Below, piece after piece: positions 1-8,673 of a stretch of 64,000 nucleotides of DNA (position 1 is the stretch's first letter; every line of letters starts with the position of its first letter). Source of the stretch: VRUE01 sp963702955 (lineage in GTDB: Bacteria > Actinomycetota > Thermoleophilia > Solirubrobacterales > 70-9). The position numbers and the translations under genes were made by a program. The notes below the pieces were generated by a model. It had not been told where the DNA came from. It made no database searches and was given only the letters and a program-made list of their open reading frames with translations. The DNA lies in contig OY969774.1 in assembly GCA_963702955.1 (NCBI GenBank), forward strand, positions 620,001 to 684,000, in the 5' to 3' direction.

Positions 1-549
1 GGCACCGCCGCCGGGCCGGTGACGCCGACGATCACCTCGGAGCGGACCTGCTCGGTGGAGATGGGTCGGGCTTCGACCGTCTCCAAGGACTTCCCCTCGG
101 GCGCGTCCGACGGCCGCGGGTCGTTGACCGTCGGTGGCCGCGAGTGGGACTTCCAGCACGTCTCGATCGGCAATCCTCAGTGCGCGATCGAGGTCGGCGA
201 CGAGGTCGAGGAGCTCGACATCGCGGCGATCGGGCCGACGATCGAAGGCCACGAGCTGTTCCCCAATCGCACCAACGTTTCCTTCTACGCGGTCAACGGC
301 AGCCGCGTGCGGGCGCGGATCTTCGAGCGCGGGGTGGGGGAGACGCTCTCCTCCGGGACGGGGGCGAGCGGCGCCGCGATCGCCGCCTTCCTCGCCGGAG
401 CGCCGAGCCCGATCGTCGTCGAGCTGGACGGGGGGGAGCTGGAGGTCGAGGTCTCCGACGAGCTCGACGTGCGGCTCAGCGGCTGGGCGGAGCCGGTCTG
501 CTCGGGCGAGCTGTCGGCGGAGCTGCTGCGAGCGCTCGCCGATCTTTAG
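1..549 (+). CDS. dapF: Diaminopimelate epimerase, C-terminal part (5' end outside window)
   Basis: The frame is open from base 1 and ends at TAG 547-549, so the start lies upstream of the window. The visible 182 residues match the C-terminal half of DapF, which converts LL- to meso-diaminopimelate for lysine and peptidoglycan. Family signatures seen are SIGNPQCAIEV and ERGVGETL followed by SSGTGAS. In canonical DapF the latter reads ACGTGAC and carries one of the two catalytic cysteines. Here that position is Ser (TCC at 352-354) and the next conserved Cys is also Ser. The other catalytic Cys is outside the window. A dapL-like aminotransferase gene follows after 10 bp, which supports a DAP role. 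A related racemase or epimerase of the same fold cannot be excluded. Confidence 0.85.
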   Translation, partial: GTAAGPVTPTITSERTCSVEMGRASTVSKDFPSGASDGRGSLTVGGREWDFQHVSIGNPQCAIEVGDEVEELDIAAIGPTIEGHELFPNRTNVSFYAVNGSRVRARIFERGVGETLSSGTGASGAAIAAFLAGAPSPIVVELDGGELEVEVSDELDVRLSGWAEPVCSGELSAELLRALADL

Positions 550-559
550 GGTTCCGTCG

Positions 560-1750
560 ATGACCGAGACGAGCGCCAAGCCGGGCATCGCCGCGCCCTC
601 GAAGCGGCTGGAGGCGATGCCTCCATACAAGTTCCAGGAACTCGAGCAGCAGATCGCCGAGAAGCGCGCCGCCGGGATCGACGTGATCAGCCTCGGCATC
701 GGCGATCCCGACCGGCCGACCTACCCCTACGTCGTCGAGGCGATGCGGGAGGCGGTCGCCGACCCGGCCACGCACCAGTACCCGAGCAACCGCGGCCGCG
801 ACGATTTCCGCCGGGCCTTCGCCGAGTTCTACGACCGCCGCTTCGGGGTCGAGATCGACCCCGACGGCGAGGTGATTCCGGCGATCGGCGCCAAGGAGTG
901 CATCTACAACCTCTGCTTCGCCTTCCTCGACCCGGGCGGCGTCGCGCTCGCTTCCGACCCCGGCTATCCGGTCTACACCGGCGGCCCGATCCTCGCCGGG
1001 GCGACGCCGGAGCTGTTGCCGCTGCTGCCCGAGTTGGGCTTCGCCCCGGACCTCGCCGCCGTGCCCGCCGAGGTTGCGGCGAAGGCGCGGCTGATGTTCC
1101 TCAACTACCCCAACAACCCGACCGGGGCGATCGTCCCGGAGGGGTTCTTCGAGCGGGTCGTCGAGTTCGCCCGTGAGCACGAGATCCTCGTCGTCCACGA
1201 CAACGCCTACTCGGAGACGACCTACGACGGCTACGTCGCGCCGAGCTTCCTCGCCACGCCGGGGGCGAAGGAGGTCGGCGTCGAGGTCTTCTCGCTCTCC
1301 AAGGGCTTCAACATGACCGGCTGGCGCTGCGCGGCGATTCTCGGCAACCGCGAGGCGGTGCAGACCTACTGGCGGCTGAAGACGAACGTCAACTCGGGCC
1401 TGTTCGAGGCGGTGCAGCTGGCCGGCGCCGCGGCGCTGCGCGGCCCGAGCGAGCCGCTCGCCGAGATGAACGCGACCTACGCCCGGCGCCGCGACCTCGT
1501 CGTCAACGCGCTGGGCGAGATCGGCGTCGAGGTCGCGGCGCCGAAGGGGACGATCTACGTTTGGGCGCCGGTCCCCGCGGGCCACACCTCGACCAGCTTC
1601 GCCGAGCTGGTTCTGGAGGAAGCGGCGGTGGTGGTCTCGCCGGGGTCGATGTATGGGCCCAGCGGCGAGGGGTTCTTCCGCATCGCCCTGACCGCGCCGG
1701 ACGACCGCATCAGTCAGGCGGTCGAGCGGATGAGGGAACACCTCTCATAG
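560..1750 (+). CDS. dapL: LL-diaminopimelate aminotransferase-like class I/II aminotransferase
   Basis: A 396-residue fold-type I PLP aminotransferase. ATG 560 is chosen because homology begins a few residues later (PPYKFQELEQQI) and the upstream reading frame is only a shadow of dapF. NYPNNPTG lies at residues 182-189, and the PLP lysine is K248 in SLSKGFNMTGWRCA. DapL makes LL-DAP directly from tetrahydrodipicolinate and glutamate, and the adjacent dapF would finish the route to meso-DAP, so context favours DapL. The wider family also holds other aminotransferases such as succinyl-DAP aminotransferase DapC, so the exact substrate is inferred. The 3' end overlaps the convergent hydrolase gene by 6 bp. 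Confidence 0.78.
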   Translation: MTETSAKPGIAAPSKRLEAMPPYKFQELEQQIAEKRAAGIDVISLGIGDPDRPTYPYVVEAMREAVADPATHQYPSNRGRDDFRRAFAEFYDRRFGVEIDPDGEVIPAIGAKECIYNLCFAFLDPGGVALASDPGYPVYTGGPILAGATPELLPLLPELGFAPDLAAVPAEVAAKARLMFLNYPNNPTGAIVPEGFFERVVEFAREHEILVVHDNAYSETTYDGYVAPSFLATPGAKEVGVEVFSLSKGFNMTGWRCAAILGNREAVQTYWRLKTNVNSGLFEAVQLAGAAALRGPSEPLAEMNATYARRRDLVVNALGEIGVEVAAPKGTIYVWAPVPAGHTSTSFAELVLEEAAVVVSPGSMYGPSGEGFFRIALTAPDDRISQAVERMREHLS

Positions 1751-2587
1751 GCGCTGACCTTCCTCTAGCTTGTTCCAGTAGCGGTTCAGGCCTCGCCACT
1801 GGTATTGCGGTGGGACGCACTGGATTAGCTCGCTGGCGGCCTCTTTGCTGGTAGCGATAGCGGCGACGCGCTCGCGGTGGCGCTGCTCGTAGGCGTCCTC
1901 GGGCAGATCTCTCGCCAGTTGGGCCTCCTCTCGGAGGCGCTCGCGTGCTCGTTGGAGATGGGGAAGGGGGTCGTCGATCTGGCCGAAGTGGGTTAGGGCC
2001 AGTCGCTCGGGGCACCAGGCTTCGACGATCTCGATCGAGTTCTCCCAGGCCTCGATGTCGATGTCGGGCGGTGGGGTGGGGGGGACGACCAGGTCGACGC
2101 CGGGGATCCGCACGGCGGCGACGTCGCCGACGAAGGCGGTGCCGGTCTCCTCGTGCAGGTAGCAGATGTGGTGGGAAGCGTGGCCGGGGGTGTAGGCGAC
2201 GCGCATGCCGAGCACGCGCTCACCGCCGGAGAGCGCGGTCACGTTGGCCTCCGGCACCGAGACGATCTCACCCCAGAGTCGCTGCATCTGATCGCCGTAG
2301 AGGCGCTCGGCGCTGGCCAGCAGTCTCGAGGGGTTGACCAGGTGGGGCGCGCCGCGCTCGTGCACGTAGACCTCGAGGTCGGGCCAGCGCCGCACCAGGG
2401 CGCCCGTCGCTGCCGCGTGGTCGAGGTGGATGTGGGTCAGCAGCAGCGCCCGCGGGCGCTCGTCGCCGAGTGCCTCGAGCAGGGTCTGCAGCGAGGACTC
2501 CGGCCCCGGGTCGACCAGCGCGTCGCCGACCTGCCAGCAGCCGATCACGTGCGGCCGCCCGAGGTGCATGACGTCGATGACGCGCAT
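1745..2587 (-). CDS. Metallo-beta-lactamase-fold hydrolase
   Basis: A 280-residue member of the MBL superfamily, possibly glyoxalase II-like. The metal-binding motif THIHLDH puts ligands at H52, H54, D56 and H57. Further ligands are likely H136 in TPGHASHH, D155 in FVGD, and the late His in ALTHFG. The substrate cannot be read from the sequence. Members of this family cleave thioesters, phosphoesters or lactones. The gene lies 17 bp downstream of the NAD-epimerase gene on the same strand, so the two are probably cotranscribed. Its 3' end overlaps the aminotransferase gene tail to tail. Confidence 0.75.
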   Translation of the reverse strand: MRVIDVMHLGRPHVIGCWQVGDALVDPGPESSLQTLLEALGDERPRALLLTHIHLDHAAATGALVRRWPDLEVYVHERGAPHLVNPSRLLASAERLYGDQMQRLWGEIVSVPEANVTALSGGERVLGMRVAYTPGHASHHICYLHEETGTAFVGDVAAVRIPGVDLVVPPTPPPDIDIEAWENSIEIVEAWCPERLALTHFGQIDDPLPHLQRARERLREEAQLARDLPEDAYEQRHRERVAAIATSKEAASELIQCVPPQYQWRGLNRYWNKLEEGQRL

Positions 2588-2604
2588 CGAGTCCGCCCCG
2601 GCGA

Positions 2605-3600
2605 TCAGGCGGGAGTCGGCGAGGGGAAGCGGTCGTCCGCTTCGAGCGTCTGCCGCCAGCCCTCCTCCATGCCGCGCGGCGCGTAGCCGAGCTCGCGGGT
2701 CGCCTTCTCGTGCGTGGCCCAGAAGGTGACGCCGTCGGCGGAGGAGATCAGCTCGCGCAGATTGGGCGGCTGGCCCATCAGCTTGCCGACCAGCGGCCCG
2801 ATCGGCGTCATCGCCTTCATCAGCGCGACCGGCATCGCCCGCTTCGGCGCCTTGCGGCCGCTGAGGCCGGCGACCACCTCGATCGCCTCACGCATCGTCG
2901 TCACCGGGCCGCTCAGCACGTAGGTCTCGCCGGTCTTGCCCTTGTCGAGCGCCAGCAGGATCCCGGCCGCGATGTCTTCGACGTGGGTGAGGCAGATGCC
3001 CAGCTCGGGGAAGGGGAGCAGCGGCAGTTTTCCGGCGAGGAACTGTTCGAGCAGGTCGGCGACCTGGGAGGTGTCGCCGGGCCCGTAGACGCCGCCGGGC
3101 TGGACGATGATCGCCGGCAGCCCGTCGGCGATCGCCCGCTTGGCGAGCCTGTGCGCCTCGAGCTTCGTCTCCTCGTAGTAGGAGGTGAACTCCCGGCCGG
3201 GGTGCTCGTAGGACTCGTCGACGACCTGGCGGTGGGTGTTGCCGAAGACGCCGACCGTGGAGACGTAGACGAGCTTCGGCAGCCCGGCCTCCCGTGCCGC
3301 AGTCAGGACCCGCTCGGTGCCGGCGACGTTGGCCTCCCACATCGCCGGGTGCTGAGAGGCCGGGATGCCGACCTCGTACATCGCCGCGGCGTGGATCGCC
3401 GCGTCGCAGCCCTCCATCCCCTTGCGAATCGTCTCGGCGTCGCCGAGGTCGCCGCCGACGAGCTCGCAGCCCCGCTCGGCGAGCCGGTGCCCCTTCTCGG
3501 GGCTGCGGACGAGGCAGGCGACCTCGTCCCCGCGCTCGCGCAGCCGGCGCACGACCTCGCCGCCGATGAACCCCGTTCCCCCGGTTACGAAGACCTTCAC
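2605..3600 (-). CDS. NAD-dependent epimerase/dehydratase family protein (extended SDR)
   Basis: A 331-residue extended short-chain dehydrogenase. The NAD-binding GGTGFIG motif lies at residues 7-13 and the catalytic YxxxK at Y142-K146 (YEETK). The GTG at 3600 is preferred to an upstream ATG at 3621 because the Rossmann fold starts immediately (VKVFVTGG) and a TAGGCT -10 element sits 8 nt before it. The protein resembles dihydroflavonol-4-reductase-like and hopanoid-associated sugar epimerases (HpnA type), but no hopanoid genes are in view, so the substrate is unknown. It is divergent from hflX across 47 bp and upstream of the hydrolase gene. Confidence 0.78.
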   Translation of the reverse strand: MKVFVTGGTGFIGGEVVRRLRERGDEVACLVRSPEKGHRLAERGCELVGGDLGDAETIRKGMEGCDAAIHAAAMYEVGIPASQHPAMWEANVAGTERVLTAAREAGLPKLVYVSTVGVFGNTHRQVVDESYEHPGREFTSYYEETKLEAHRLAKRAIADGLPAIIVQPGGVYGPGDTSQVADLLEQFLAGKLPLLPFPELGICLTHVEDIAAGILLALDKGKTGETYVLSGPVTTMREAIEVVAGLSGRKAPKRAMPVALMKAMTPIGPLVGKLMGQPPNLRELISSADGVTFWATHEKATRELGYAPRGMEEGWRQTLEADDRFPSPTPA

Positions 3601-3608
3601 GGTCGCAA

Positions 3609-3614
3609 AGCCTA
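3609..3614 (-). promoter_or_regulatory. -10 element of the epimerase gene (leaderless type)
   Basis: TAGGCT on the minus strand ends 8 nt before the GTG at 3600. There is no room for a ribosome binding site, so the transcript probably starts at or next to the start codon. No good -35 hexamer was seen. Confidence 0.5.
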
Positions 3615-3633
3615 TCCGCACCCGCCGTCCACC

Positions 3634-3639
3634 TACAAT
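3634..3639 (+). promoter_or_regulatory. -10 element of hflX (leaderless type)
   Basis: TACAAT ends 8 nt before the GTG start at 3648, with no Shine-Dalgarno sequence between. This fits the TANNNT spacing seen before many first genes in this window. Confidence 0.55.
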
Positions 3640-3647
3640 CGGTTCGA

Positions 3648-4961
3648 GTGGATCGATCGAGAAACGGGCGCAGCAAGCAGACGCGCTACAGCGCCGACGG
3701 CGCCGGCGTCTCCAACCCCCGGGCCCGCCAGCGGGCGCTGGCGATCGGCGTCGTCGACGGCCGCGAGGAGGGCGATCCGCTGGCCGAGCTGAAGGAGCTG
3801 CTGCGTACCGCCGGCGTCGCCACCGCCGGCGAGGCGGTCCAGCAGCGCGCCGCGCCGGACCCCGACCGCTACGTCGGCCGCGGCAAGCTGGCCGAGCTGA
3901 AGCAGCAGATCGCCGCCTGCGACGCCAACCTGGTCGCCTGCGACGACGAGCTCGCTCCCCGGCAGGAGCGCAACCTCGAAAGCGCGCTGGGCGTGCCGGT
4001 GGTCGACCGCACCGCGGTCATCCTCGACATCTTCGCCGACCACGCCCACTCGGCCGAGGGCAAGCTGCAGGTCGAGCTGGCCCAGCTCGAGTACAACCTG
4101 GCGCGGATGCGGGGGCTGTGGACCCACCTCGAGCGGCTCGGCGGCGGGATCGGCACCAGGGGCCCGGGCGAGAGCCAGATCGAGACCGATCGCCGCCTCG
4201 CCCGCGACCGGATCGCCGCCCTGCGACGCCGCCTGCAGCGGCTGGAGCGCAACCGCGGCGTGATGCGGGCGCGCCGGGAGCGCTCCTCGCTGCCCCGGGT
4301 CGCCCTCGCCGGCTACACCAACGCCGGCAAGTCGACGCTGCTGAACGCGCTGACCGGGGCCGAGGTCGGAGTCGGCGACCGCCTCTTCCACACGCTCGAC
4401 CCGACGACCCGCAGCGTCGAGCTCTCCGGCCGCGACTTCCTCCTCACCGACACGGTCGGCTTCATCGAGAAGCTGCCCCACCAGCTGGTCGAGGCCTTCA
4501 AGGCGACCCTGGAGGAGACCGTGCTCGCCGACCTGATCCTGCAGGTCGTCGATGCGGCGGCGTCCGAGGAGCGGCGGCTCGCCGATCTGGCGGCGGTCGA
4601 GGCGGTGCTGGAGGAGATCGGCGCCGGCGGGAAGCCGCGGCTGCTGGTGCTCAACAAGGCCGACCTGCTCGACGAGGAGGAGCGCCGCGAGGCGCTGCTG
4701 CGCCATCTCGACGCGGTGCTCGTCTCGGCCCTCGACGGCGAGGGGATCGAGGAGCTGCGGGGGAGGATCGAGGCGGTCTTCGCGGATACGCTGGCCGAGG
4801 TCGAGCTGCTGGTCCCCTACAGCGAGGGAGCGCGGCTGTCCGAGCTGCACGAGGTGGCCGGGGACCTGGAGCGGACCGAGCGGGAGGACGGCGTGCTTGT
4901 GCACGCCAAGGTGCCGGTGGCCGAGATGCACCGGTTCGACGACCTTCTGACCGCTGCGTAG
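3648..4961 (+). CDS. hflX: GTPase HflX
   Basis: A 437-residue ribosome-associated GTPase of the HflX family, known elsewhere to split stalled or heat-damaged 70S ribosomes. An N-terminal HflX domain is followed by the glycine-rich linker GGGIGTRGPGESQIETDRR (about residues 165-183), a hallmark of the family. The G domain has G1 GYTNAGKST (222-230), G3 DTVGF (268-272) and G4 NKAD (about 339). The start is GTG 3648, beginning MDRSRNGRSK. Length is normal. dut follows 25 bp downstream but has its own -10 element. Confidence 0.95.
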   Translation: MDRSRNGRSKQTRYSADGAGVSNPRARQRALAIGVVDGREEGDPLAELKELLRTAGVATAGEAVQQRAAPDPDRYVGRGKLAELKQQIAACDANLVACDDELAPRQERNLESALGVPVVDRTAVILDIFADHAHSAEGKLQVELAQLEYNLARMRGLWTHLERLGGGIGTRGPGESQIETDRRLARDRIAALRRRLQRLERNRGVMRARRERSSLPRVALAGYTNAGKSTLLNALTGAEVGVGDRLFHTLDPTTRSVELSGRDFLLTDTVGFIEKLPHQLVEAFKATLEETVLADLILQVVDAAASEERRLADLAAVEAVLEEIGAGGKPRLLVLNKADLLDEEERREALLRHLDAVLVSALDGEGIEELRGRIEAVFADTLAEVELLVPYSEGARLSELHEVAGDLERTEREDGVLVHAKVPVAEMHRFDDLLTAA

Positions 4962-4972
4962 GAGGGGCGCTG

Positions 4973-4978
4973 TAGGGT
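4973..4978 (+). promoter_or_regulatory. -10 element of dut (leaderless type)
   Basis: TAGGGT ends 8 nt before the GTG start at 4987. A GGAGGGG tract lies just upstream of it at about 4961, too far from the start to act as a ribosome binding site. Confidence 0.45.
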
Positions 4979-4986
4979 GCGCGGCC

Positions 4987-5418
4987 GTGGAGCTGCGTGT
5001 CGTCAAGCTGAAAGATGAGGCGGTGCTGCCGACCCGGGCGCATGCTGGGGATGCCGGGCTGGATCTCTATGCCTGCGAGGCCGCTCATATCGGGCCGGGG
5101 GAGCGGTGGAGCGTCGGGACGGGGATTGCGGTGGAGGTGCCCGAGGGGCATGCCGGGCTGGTGCTGCCGCGGTCGGGGCTGGCGCGGGAGCATGGGATCG
5201 CGCTGGTCAACGCTCCCGGGTTGATCGACTCCGGCTACCGCGGCGAAGTCCGGGTGCTGCTGCTCAATACCGACCCGGCCGAGACCTTCAAGGTGCAGCC
5301 GGGGGAGAGGGTCGCGCAGCTGGTGATCTCGCCGATCGCCCTGCCGGAGCCGGTCGAGGCGGAGGCGCTCGGCGATTCCGCCCGCGGTGACGGCGGCTTC
5401 GGCTCTAGCGGCCGCTGA
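4987..5418 (+). CDS. dut: dUTP diphosphatase (dUTPase)
   Basis: A 143-residue trimeric dUTPase that hydrolyses dUTP to dUMP, keeping uracil out of DNA and supplying dTMP synthesis. The motifs appear in order: motif 1 GDAGLDLYA (21-29), motif 2 PRSGLAREHG (61-70), motif 3 NAPGLIDSGYRGE (75-87) with the catalytic-site Asp81, and the C-terminal Gly-rich motif 5 GDGGFGSSGR (134-143) that closes over the nucleotide. Length is typical of the family. The 3' end overlaps the convergent RTX-type gene by 14 bp. Confidence 0.95.
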   Translation: MELRVVKLKDEAVLPTRAHAGDAGLDLYACEAAHIGPGERWSVGTGIAVEVPEGHAGLVLPRSGLAREHGIALVNAPGLIDSGYRGEVRVLLLNTDPAETFKVQPGERVAQLVISPIALPEPVEAEALGDSARGDGGFGSSGR

Positions 5419-7176
5419 TCCTGCGCACGCGGAGGCGGACGACAACCGGGGTGGCGTCGCGGTTGCCGGCGGCGTCGATCGCGAAGACGCGGAAAATGTG
5501 ACGGCCGGGCCCGACGCGGTAGCGCCGCGGTGAGCGGCAGGGACGGAAGCTGCCCGAGTCGAGCCGGCAGCGGAAGCGCGTCCCCGGCTCGTTCGCTGCG
5601 AACGCGAAGCTGACGGTGCGGCGGCGCCCGTGGGCGAGCATCGTGTGAGGGGGCCCGTGCAGGAGCGTGGTCCGAGGCGGGGTCACGTCCGGGGGTGGCG
5701 GTGCCGCGGGGGGTGGTGGCTGAACGGCGGGCGGCTGCGGTTCGGAGCCCGGCGGCGTCTGTGGCGGGCGGAAGCTGTTCGGCGGCAGTTCGAGGACCAC
5801 GTCGCAATCGACGGGCGTAGCGTCGGGACCGTTTTGAGGGAAGTCGATCTCGGCCGTGTCGAAGCCTTCGCCGCAGTCGGGCAGGCCGCCGCCGCCGACC
5901 AGACCGGCGCTGGAGGTCGCAAGGTCGATCGAGACCGGCGATTCGAAATTGGCCCAGTTGGCGTTGTCGATGCCGCCGCCGCCGTCGAGGCGATCGCCTT
6001 CGCAGACAGCGACGGAGATGAAGAGGTCGTCGTCGGGACCGGCGAGCAGTTCGTCGGTGCCCTGGTTGTTGGGAAGCGCGTCGTCGCCGCCCCCGGCGCT
6101 GACGTTGTCGTTGCCAGGGCCGTCGACGAGCACGTCTTCGGCTTCGCTTCCGGTCAGGTGGTCGGCGTTGTTGCCGCCGAGCTCGACGATCGAGGTGCTC
6201 GGCGGGAACCCGTGCACGGACAGCGTGTCGTCGCCGCCGAGCCCGGCGAGCTCGAATAGGTCGCCGAGACCTCGTCGACGCCTTCGCTGCCGTCCAGGTA
6301 GACGCCCCGCGGGACTTCTCCACCACCGCTCATCAGCCCGACCGCGATCTGCGAGGGGTCGCGCGGGTCGACCTTCTTTTCGCTGCCGCTGAATTGGCAC
6401 GAGGAGCGGGTCCCGCCGCCTTCGCAGTAGTCGCCGCCGGCGCCCCCGTGGAAATGGTTTTCGCTGCCGGCGGCACCGAGCAGCACGTCGGCGCCACCGC
6501 CGCCATAGATCGTCTCCGGGCCCGGGCCGCCGACGATCACGTCGGAGAACGGCGTCCCGATCACGGTCTCGAAGGCTTCGTAGTCGGTCGCCGGCGGCAG
6601 TGGTTCGTCAACGCCGCCGCCCTCCGGCGCCTTGCCGTCGTAGGCGAATTCCTGGCTCAGATCGATGTAGACGCCGCGTTCGCCGCCCACCGGCGGAAAC
6701 CCTTCGTATTCGGAGGCGGGACCGATGCTCCCGAATCCCGGCGTCGCCCCGGTGACGAAGCTGAGCGTGTCGACGCCGGTCGAGCCGCTGTCGCCGAGGT
6801 AGTCGATCGTCGCGTCGCCGCGCTCGTAATCGCTGCCTTCTTCGCCGTCGAGCGAGTCGGCTCCGAAGCCGCCGGAGAGCAGGTCGTTTTCGGGGCCGCC
6901 GCGCAGGTGGTCGTCGCCGACGCCGCCGTAGAGGCGGTCGTTCCCCGGGCCGCCGTAGAGGCTTTGGTTGCCGCGGCCGCCGTAGATCGTGTCGCCGTCG
7001 CCTTCGCCGTAGACCGCGGTGACGCCGTGCGGGACCTGGATCGTGTCCGCGCACGGGGTTCCGTAGATCGTTTCGCCGACTCGCTGCGGGCCTTCGGCGC
7101 AGGTGGGCGTGGGGGTCGCGGCCGCCGGCTGCGCGAGGACGGCGAGCAGCAGCAGCGCACCGACCGCGGTCGACAT
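5405..7176 (-). pseudogene. Secreted RTX-like calcium-binding repeat protein, split by a frameshift
   Basis: Two adjoining minus-strand frames form one protein. The first half runs from ATG 7176 to a stop at 6154, and the second continues in another frame to TAG 5405. The first half starts with a signal peptide (MSTAVGALLLLAVLAQPAAA) and then has glycine/aspartate nonapeptide repeats such as YGGPGNDRLYGGVGDDHL, which bind calcium as beta-rolls. The second half resumes the same repeat type (ELAGLGGDDTLSVHG), then a Pro-rich linker and a C-terminal beta domain (FRVFAIDAAGNRDATP) common in Thermoleophilia secreted proteins. The frames join if one G is restored in the GG at 6264-6265 (TCGGCGAC read as TCGGGCGAC). 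This may be a real mutation or a homopolymer sequencing error. The role is unknown, probably cell-surface. Confidence 0.7.
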
Positions 7177-7213
7177 TCGAGTCGCGCAGCGGTTCCGATG
7201 TCGACCACGCTCG

Positions 7214-7951
7214 CTACGCACCGAGCGCCACCTCGCGGGCACAGGCTTCGGCGGCCAGCTCCAGCTCGTCGTCCAACGGCTCCAGCTCGGGCGCCGAGCC
7301 GTAGCGGCGCTCCAGCGCCCAGGCGATCAGGCGGTCGGCGAGCCAGGCGTTCTTCGGCAGCAGCGGGCCGTGCAGGTAGGTGCCGATCAGGTTGTCGCGG
7401 CGGACGCCCTCGAAGCCGTCCTTGCCGTTGTTGCCGAAGCCGGAGACGACCCGGCCGAGCGGTGCGGCGTCCTCGCCGAGGTAGGTGCGCCCGCCGTGGT
7501 TCTCGAAGCCGGCGAGGATTCGCGGTCCGTCGCCGAGGTTGACCTCGATCGCGATGTTGCCGATCAGCCGCGGCCCGGGCTCGCGTACGGTCTCGAGGTC
7601 GGCAAGGCCGAGGCCGGGCAGCTCCTCGTCCCCAAGTTGGTAGCTGTGGCCGAGCAGCTGGTAGCCGCCGCAGACCGCCAGCAGCACGGCGCCGTCGGCG
7701 ACTGCGGCGGCGATCGCCTCGCGCTTGCCGGCGACCATGTCGGCCGCGACCGCCCTCTGGTCGCGGTCCTGGCCGCCGCCCAGGTAGAGCAGGTCGTGGA
7801 CACCGGGGTCGAAGCCCTCGCCCGGCCCGGCTGCGGCGTAGGAGAAGTCGATGCCGCGCCACTCGCAGCGCCGCCGCAGGAAGACGATGTTGCCCCGGTC
7901 AGCGTAGATGTTCATCTGCTCCGGGTAGAGGGCGAGCAGGCGCAGCTCCAT
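7214..7951 (-). CDS. gatD: Lipid II isoglutaminyl synthase, glutaminase subunit GatD
   Basis: A 245-residue class I glutamine amidotransferase of the CobB/CobQ-like type. It supplies ammonia to MurT, which amidates the D-Glu of the peptidoglycan stem to D-isoglutamine. The nucleophile is C94 in LLAVCGGYQLLG and the catalytic His is H194 in GTYLHGP. Cys94 is the same position as in Staphylococcus aureus GatD. The start is ATG 7951, whose A is the last base of the upstream methyltransferase stop (TGATG), so translation is coupled. murT lies one gene upstream in the same operon, which settles the assignment over cobalamin CobQ/CobB. Confidence 0.92.
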   Translation of the reverse strand: MELRLLALYPEQMNIYADRGNIVFLRRRCEWRGIDFSYAAAGPGEGFDPGVHDLLYLGGGQDRDQRAVAADMVAGKREAIAAAVADGAVLLAVCGGYQLLGHSYQLGDEELPGLGLADLETVREPGPRLIGNIAIEVNLGDGPRILAGFENHGGRTYLGEDAAPLGRVVSGFGNNGKDGFEGVRRDNLIGTYLHGPLLPKNAWLADRLIAWALERRYGSAPELEPLDDELELAAEACAREVALGA

Positions 7952-8673
7952 CAGCTCCCCCTCTCGAGCAGGACGACGGTCGAGCCGACATGCTCGTCGG
8001 TGGCCGGAATCGGGCGCCGCCCTGTGGGCCGCAGCCCGGCCTCGACAGCCTCCGCCTCCAGCGTCGCGGCGTCGAGCGAGTGCAGGACGACCTGGTCGAC
8101 CTCCTCGCTCAGCTCTCCGCCGGGAGAGACGGTCTGCCGCAAGCGCCGGATGCGGATCGCGCCCGCCTCGACCACGGCCTCGATCGGCAGGCTCGAGTAA
8201 ACCCACCCCTCGACCTCCCGCGTATCGGGCAGCAACGGAGCGGCGTCGACCGGCGCAGGCATCGACTCAACGATGGCAAACGCCGCAAGCCCACCATCGG
8301 CCAGGTGCCGCTCAACGGATCTCAGGCAGGCGACGCGCTCGTCCGGTCCGGCGAAAAGCTGCACCAGCTGCATCGGCGCCAAAACCAACCCGAACTCCCG
8401 ACCCAACCCAAAATCCCGAGCGTCTCCGACCGCCGCCTCGACCCCATCCCTCACCAGCTCAGCCACAAAGGCCGGGTTCGCGTCCAGCCCGACGACGTGA
8501 TGCCCACGCCGGGCAAGATGCTTCGCAACCCGTCCGGTTCCGCATCCGAGGTCCAGAACTGCCCCATCGGCTTCGTTGGTCAACTGCTCCCAGATTGCCA
8601 AGTCGGCCTCATAGCCACCGCACTCGACTTCGTGCCAGATGACTTCGGCGTCTCGGGCAGGGGCGTCCTTCAT
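7951..8673 (-). CDS. Class I SAM-dependent methyltransferase within the murT-gatD operon
   Basis: A 240-residue Rossmann-type methyltransferase. Motif I is VLDLGCGTGRVAKHL (about residues 39-53), with the motif II acidic residue in VVGLDANP. The start ATG 8673 overlaps the murT stop by 4 bp (ATGA) and its stop overlaps the gatD start, so it sits translationally coupled between the two subunits of lipid II amidotransferase. The substrate is not readable from sequence, and context only suggests cell-envelope work. Base composition here and in the 3' end of murT is visibly less GC-rich than the flanks. Confidence 0.8.
   Translation of the reverse strand: MKDAPARDAEVIWHEVECGGYEADLAIWEQLTNEADGAVLDLGCGTGRVAKHLARRGHHVVGLDANPAFVAELVRDGVEAAVGDARDFGLGREFGLVLAPMQLVQLFAGPDERVACLRSVERHLADGGLAAFAIVESMPAPVDAAPLLPDTREVEGWVYSSLPIEAVVEAGAIRIRRLRQTVSPGGELSEEVDQVVLHSLDAATLEAEAVEAGLRPTGRRPIPATDEHVGSTVVLLERGS

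Noticed and set aside
134..563. Long frames on other registers and on the opposite strand across most genes
   Set aside because: High GC content lengthens non-coding frames. They are Arg/Ala/Gly/Pro-rich, lack motifs, and coincide with well-supported genes.
7214..7951. Cobyric acid synthase or CobB amidotransferase
   Set aside because: It is far shorter than CobQ, has no cobalamin genes nearby, and sits with murT.
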